From Rotaria macrura (Eukaryota > Rotifera > Eurotatoria > Philodinida > Philodinidae): a stretch of 64,000 nt of DNA. The stretch lies in the NCBI GenBank assembly GCA_900239685.1, contig OENT01000176.1, positions 62,001-126,000 on the forward strand, given 5' to 3'. Position 1 is the first letter of the stretch, and every line of letters starts with the position of its first letter. Under the pieces are notes generated by a model that saw nothing but the letters and a program-made list of their open reading frames with translations, did not search any database and was not told the origin of the DNA. This document shows, piece by piece, positions 63,652-64,000 of this stretch. Position numbers and translations under genes: made by a program.

Positions 63652-64000
63652 TTAACAGCAGATACATGTGCTTTTACGAGCATTCGATAGTCTTCGATTA
63701 TTTATCTGGTTATGAATCGATTGAAATGTTTGCCAAACCTGTGATTCAAATGTAGACTCATCAATCCAACGTGTCATCCATCGTTTGGATTGTGTGAGTA
63801 GAAATAGGTTTTCAGGAAGTAAAAAATGACTCCATCGATTATGTCGATTCTTCCTGATGAATGATGCGACAGAATAAACAAATTTAAATATTAAACTATG
63901 AAGAGCTGTGAGATATATATGTACGAATGGAACATAATCAAATTCGGTTACATTTATCTTTATATGTTCAATCGATGGGAACATGTCAGCAATGAGTTTT
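63652..64000 (-). CDS. C-terminal part of an unidentified protein (runs off the window)
   Basis: The minus-strand frame is open to the window edge and stops at 63652, giving about 115 C-terminal residues. It begins near KLIADMFPSIEHIKINVTEF and ends with the Cys-rich STCICC. The opening (a PSIEHI-like strand pattern with regular hydrophobic spacing) recalls the C-terminal part of rotifer F-box-like proteins, but this is only an impression. The rest is Trp/His/Arg-rich with no recognisable domain. The true start is outside the window. Confidence 0.5.
   Translation of the reverse strand, partial: KLIADMFPSIEHIKINVTEFDYVPFVHIYLTALHSLIFKFVYSVASFIRKNRHNRWSHFLLPENLFLLTQSKRWMTRWIDESTFESQVWQTFQSIHNQINNRRLSNARKSTCICC

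Noticed and set aside
1-64000. tRNA, rRNA genes or CRISPR arrays
   Set aside because: No cloverleaf with a typical T-loop, no rRNA-like block and no regularly spaced repeats were found; the only direct array (12485) has no spacers.

Overview
The window is AT-rich (roughly 70% by eye) nuclear DNA of an animal. Genes are split by many short introns (about 50-100 bp) with GT..AG borders, and long introns usually carry a repeat. The gene set is metazoan (O-GlcNAcase, USP20/33, BLOC-1 subunit 1, a neuronal calcium sensor, a Tudor protein, a GT31 glycosyltransferase). Together with a membrane-anchored NHL propeller on a Thr/Ser stalk, an intronless GRDP/DUF1399 gene and many small DNA-transposon derivatives, this looks to me like a bdelloid rotifer. 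That assignment is inference; no species marker is visible.

Layout. 1.4-5.2 kb (+): NHL-repeat type II membrane protein, with a 1.4 kb fold-back repeat in intron 2. 6.2-6.8 kb (+): BLOC1S1. 8.2-9.6 kb (-): RBR E3 ligase. 9.6-16.2 kb: gene-poor, with tandem, palindromic and direct repeats and a GC-richer island. 16.2-17.2 kb (+): intronless GRDP-like gene, followed by a MITE. 22.7-23.7 kb (+): NCS-family EF-hand protein. 24.7-25.6 kb (+): multi-pass membrane protein of unknown family. 30.4-33.5 kb (+): two-Tudor protein. 35.2-41.8 kb (-): complete O-GlcNAcase with 14 coding exons. 41.9-43.5 kb (-): GT31 glycosyltransferase only 153 bp upstream of it. 45.5-59.4 kb (-): complete USP20/33 deubiquitinase with 20 coding exons. 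59.8-61.3 kb: non-autonomous hAT element with an 8-bp target duplication. 63.65 kb to the edge (-): C-terminal end of an unidentified gene.

The most unusual structure lies in the 5.8 kb intron 17 of the USP gene. It holds a second gene on the opposite strand (48005-51816, predicted single-pass type I membrane protein). That gene's own intron holds two adjacent TA-flanked inverted-repeat elements, one of them a near-perfect palindrome split by a run of 58 N. A second notable point is the GT31/O-GlcNAcase pair. The spacing, a poly(A)-like signal and a splice acceptor with no upstream donor fit a two-gene operon resolved by spliced-leader trans-splicing.

The gene models were spliced by hand. 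Exon phases were checked to close, and family alignments are from memory rather than a database search.
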